Assembly (NCBI RefSeq): GCF_052116585.1 | Contig: NZ_JBQKKT010000028.1 | Coordinates: 1 to 31,168 of the forward strand | Length of the DNA: 31,168 nucleotides | Source: Luteococcus sp052116585 | GTDB lineage: Bacteria > Actinomycetota > Actinomycetes > Propionibacteriales > Propionibacteriaceae | Reading direction: 5' to 3' | Shown: piece by piece, positions 29,520 to 31,168 of the stretch | How the letters are laid out: the number at the start of each line of letters is the position of its first letter | How positions within the stretch are numbered: position 1 is the stretch's first letter | The notes under the pieces: model-generated | The model's database searches: none | The model's input: the letters and a program-made list of their open reading frames with translations, nothing else | What the model was told of the DNA's origin: nothing | Made by a program: the position numbers and the translations under genes

Positions 29520-29717
29520 TGGCCCTGGTCGCGGTGCCGACATCGGACGACGGTCTCGAGCAACGCTTCCAGACTATGCCCGCAGTGCGAGCCACCGTGG
29601 AAGCTCGCTGGTCAGCGGGACGAGCCTGCCCCACAGAACCTCCGGGTTCGGGCAGCCAGGGACCCGCACCTGGGCAGCCTTGCCGCCAGCTCGACCAGCG
29701 GCAGATGATCGCGTCGC

Positions 29718-29963
29718 TCAGGCGATCTTCTCGGCGTCGAGGCGGTCAAGGATCCACGAGCGCACCAGCGTCGATGCGGGCAGGTTCCGGGCAGCAGCCG
29801 CGGCCTCGACCCTGGCCTGCTCTTGCTCGCTGAGCCTCACCGAGTACACCTTGGCGCGGTTCGGACGCGCCGGCCGAACACCGTTGGTGTAGTCGTCGTC
29901 TCGAGTCGCCTCGGACTCGGCGCGCAGTCGGGCAGCAAGGTCACGATCCATCGTCTTCGCCAT
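29718..29963 (-). CDS. BrnA-like ribbon-helix-helix antitoxin
   Basis: An 81-residue antitoxin candidate. The C-terminal half, AKVYSVRLSEQEQARVEAAAAARNLPASTLVRSWILDRLDAEKIA (about 37-81; shown in parts: VYSVRLSEQEQARVEAAA as strand plus helix 1, PASTLVRSWILDRL as helix 2), is a ribbon-helix-helix DNA-binding domain. The N-terminal part is charged and probably unfolded until it meets the toxin. This order (toxin-binding arm first, RHH last) and its position after the toxin gene match BrnTA systems. It starts within the toxin gene, 23 bases before that gene's end, with a ribosome-binding site (GAGAGGA). A second, decayed copy of its 3' end lies at 22003-22064. Confidence 0.8.
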   Translation of the reverse strand: MAKTMDRDLAARLRAESEATRDDDYTNGVRPARPNRAKVYSVRLSEQEQARVEAAAAARNLPASTLVRSWILDRLDAEKIA

Positions 29964-30270
29964 GACTGGCTTCCTCTCGGTAGAGCCTCAGGTCGGCGCC
30001 GGTGGCCGGCCAGGCATTGATCAGGTGAAGGTCGCCGTCCTCGTCACGGAAGGCGATGACGGTCAGCACGCGCCCAGCGCTCGGTGATTGCCCGATGAAC
30101 CGCGAGGCACCCATCCGGGACTTCGGGTCAGGCTCCATGGCGGCGAGGTTGGGATCGCGCAGGACCTCTTGCGTCCACTTCGGCTCGATGCCCAAGCCGC
30201 CTGGGTAGCGCTCGGGGCGCGAGCGCACATAGTGCGCCGTCTCATCGTCCCAGTGGAGGACCTGACCCAT
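29941..30270 (-). CDS. BrnT-like toxin (predicted ribonuclease)
   Basis: A 109-residue protein with the BrnT strand-helix pattern: LHWDDETAHYVRSRP at the N-terminus (cf. F-x-WD-x-x-K), a helix with WTQEVLRDPNLAAMEPD, then SRFIGQSPSAGRVLTVIAF (cf. R-x-x-IG-S-x-x-G-R-x-L-x-V), and LHLINAWPAT at the end (cf. I-R-I-I-S-A-R-x-A). BrnT toxins are small RNases of the RelE-like fold that stop translation. Sequence similarity to classical BrnT is moderate, so family assignment is by pattern. ATG 30270 was chosen over an in-frame TTG at 30276 because TACAAT, a near-perfect -10, ends six bases before it. It precedes and overlaps its antitoxin gene, the BrnTA order. Confidence 0.7.
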   Translation of the reverse strand: MGQVLHWDDETAHYVRSRPERYPGGLGIEPKWTQEVLRDPNLAAMEPDPKSRMGASRFIGQSPSAGRVLTVIAFRDEDGDLHLINAWPATGADLRLYREEASHGEDDGS

Positions 30271-30288
30271 GACCAAATTGTACTACAA
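30271..30288 (-). promoter_or_regulatory. toxin-antitoxin promoter with operator palindrome
   Basis: On the minus strand TACAAT (30282-30277) ends six bases before the toxin ATG. TTGTAGTACAA (30288-30278), a perfect 5-1-5 palindrome, overlaps the -10, as expected for an operator bound by the antitoxin or the complex. The region is clearly more A/T-rich than its surroundings. Confidence 0.65.
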
Positions 30289-30432
30289 CGTCACACGAAA
30301 TCGGCTGCTGGGTGTTCGTCGGGACTTTGTCCGGGCGCCCACGCAGCTCAGGGACTTGAGCACCGAAACTCCTTGTCGAACGATGACTGACGCCTGGCGG
30401 CAGAGCCGTGACACTCGCGGCAAAAGTGCGCG

Positions 30433-30987
30433 TCAGAACTGGGGTCGGGGATCGTCGACGAGCCTGCTGAGGATGACGAGATCGACCTTGCCCTCATGGA
30501 CATATCCGGCGCGGCGGAGCGTGCCTTCTTGGATGAACTTCGCCTTGCGGGCCGTGGCCAGCGAGGCCGCGTTGTCAGTCGCGACGAGGACCTCGACGCG
30601 GCCAATGCCTTGGGTGTCGAGGGCCCAGTCGGTGATGGCGGCGAGTGCTCGCGCGGTGATGCCACGGCCACGAGCCCACGGCCCGAGCCAATAGCCGGCC
30701 TCAGTCTTGGCCACGTCCCAGTCGGTTCTCTTGAGCCCGATCACGCCGACGAATTGCCCGTCGACCTCGATGGCTCGCTCTAGGGCGGTGCCGCTGGCCA
30801 GCTCCTGGGGTGCAATCTCCAGCGCGAAGAACCGTGCGGATTCCTCGGTGTAGGGCTGGGGCAGGGGAAGCCACTTCTGGGTCTGCGGGTCGGAGCAGGC
30901 GATCGCGATCGCGGGAACGTCGGCCTCGGTGAGTGGGCGAAGCACGACCCCGTGGGACTTGATGACTTCATCTGCAAACGACGGCAT
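30433..30987 (-). CDS. GNAT acetyltransferase, RimJ/RimL type
   Basis: A 184-residue acetyltransferase of the RimJ/RimL/ribosomal-protein type. The start HGVVLRPLTEADVPAIAIACSDPQTQKWLPLPQPYT (about 12-47) is the usual L-R-P-L-x-x-x-D ... W motif of this group; FVGVIGLKRTD (about 78-88) and AGYWLGPWARGRGITARALAAITDWAL (about 96-122) form the core with the R-G-R-G-I-x acetyl-CoA loop, and VATDNAASLATARKAKFIQEGTLR is the N-x-x-S-x-x-x-x-x-K-x-GF-like block. Substrates of this group range from ribosomal proteins to small amines; not resolvable here. ATG 30987 follows TAGGGT by six bases without a ribosome-binding site. Confidence 0.9.
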   Translation of the reverse strand: MPSFADEVIKSHGVVLRPLTEADVPAIAIACSDPQTQKWLPLPQPYTEESARFFALEIAPQELASGTALERAIEVDGQFVGVIGLKRTDWDVAKTEAGYWLGPWARGRGITARALAAITDWALDTQGIGRVEVLVATDNAASLATARKAKFIQEGTLRRAGYVHEGKVDLVILSRLVDDPRPQF

Positions 30988-30999
30988 GACGAGACCCTA
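30988..30999 (-). promoter_or_regulatory. leaderless promoter: TAGGGT, 6 bases before ATG
   Basis: On the minus strand TAGGGT (30999-30994) fits TAnnnT and ends six bases (CTCGTC) before the ATG at 30987. From here to the window end (31168) no gene was recognised. Confidence 0.55.
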
Positions 31000-31168
31000 G
31001 CTGTCTTCACGTGGCCCTGCGATGCAATTTCTGCCCACCGCGACGTCGTCCGACTCTCGGCTACTAGTTCCATTGACCTCAGGTCGGGCCTTGGCCGAGG
31101 CTCGGTTCAGGTGGTCTGGGGCGGTCGCTCCGTTTGCGGCTGTCCACCGTTGGGTGTGACTTTCATTT

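Noticed and set aside
30289..30432. Plus-strand open frame starting MTKLYYN in the gap before the toxin gene
   Set aside because: It runs through the toxin promoter and antisense to the RimJ/RimL gene, with no family match.

Overview
The window is GC-rich DNA from a high-GC Gram-positive bacterium (Actinomycetota, most likely a Propionibacteriales-type organism). This rests on strong G/C bias at third codon positions, two proteins of the mycothiol-dependent maleylpyruvate isomerase family, lipoprotein-type periplasmic proteins in place of a Gram-negative periplasm, and many promoters of leaderless actinobacterial type. The genus is an inference. No prophage, insertion sequence, CRISPR array or tRNA gene was recognised.

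Layout. Bases 1-110 are the 3' end of a 5S rRNA gene and the strong hairpin that closes the rRNA operon. About 1 kb follows with no recognisable gene, but with three stem-loops just before a ferritin-like di-iron protein that overlaps a 3-methyladenine DNA glycosylase. Bases 2.7-4.0 kb carry an acyl-CoA thioesterase-like gene and a small GNAT-like gene. Bases 4.2-7.65 kb form a MerR regulator / ABC ATPase / ABC permease operon of the drug-efflux type, controlled from a palindrome over its own promoter. An HAD phosphatase follows. Bases 8.5-11.8 kb look like a copper-handling module: a CueP lipoprotein and a DUF305 lipoprotein, convergent with a response regulator and a histidine kinase whose extracytoplasmic sensor is rich in histidine. 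Bases 11.8-14.1 kb hold an ElaA-type acetyltransferase, a divergent TetR / SRPBCC pair and a mycothiol-dependent isomerase-family protein. Then come a class A flavin monooxygenase of the phenol or 3-hydroxybenzoate hydroxylase type (14.2-16.0 kb) and an ABC-F protein with an odd C-terminal tail.

Bases 18.0-19.2 kb hold gene fragments (aldo/keto reductase C-terminus, maleylpyruvate-isomerase-like C-terminus) and a VapBC toxin-antitoxin pair. An aldo/keto reductase, a GNAT and an alpha/beta hydrolase follow. The most interesting unit is 22.1-27.9 kb on the minus strand: a cobalamin riboswitch, a lipoprotein binding protein, two permeases, two ATPases and a terminal GNAT acetyltransferase. This is a complete Dpp/Nik/Cnt-type importer under B12 control, so its substrate is probably cobalt, a cobalt chelate or a metallophore. 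The right end holds an N-terminally truncated MATE transporter, an unknown membrane protein, a BrnT/BrnA-like toxin-antitoxin pair (a decayed second antitoxin end lies at about 22.03 kb) and a RimJ/RimL-type acetyltransferase.

A recurrent pattern across the window is a -10-like hexamer ending exactly six bases before the start codon, with no Shine-Dalgarno sequence. It marks at least ten genes as probably leaderless. The lipoprotein, oxidoreductase and importer genes instead have ordinary ribosome-binding sites.
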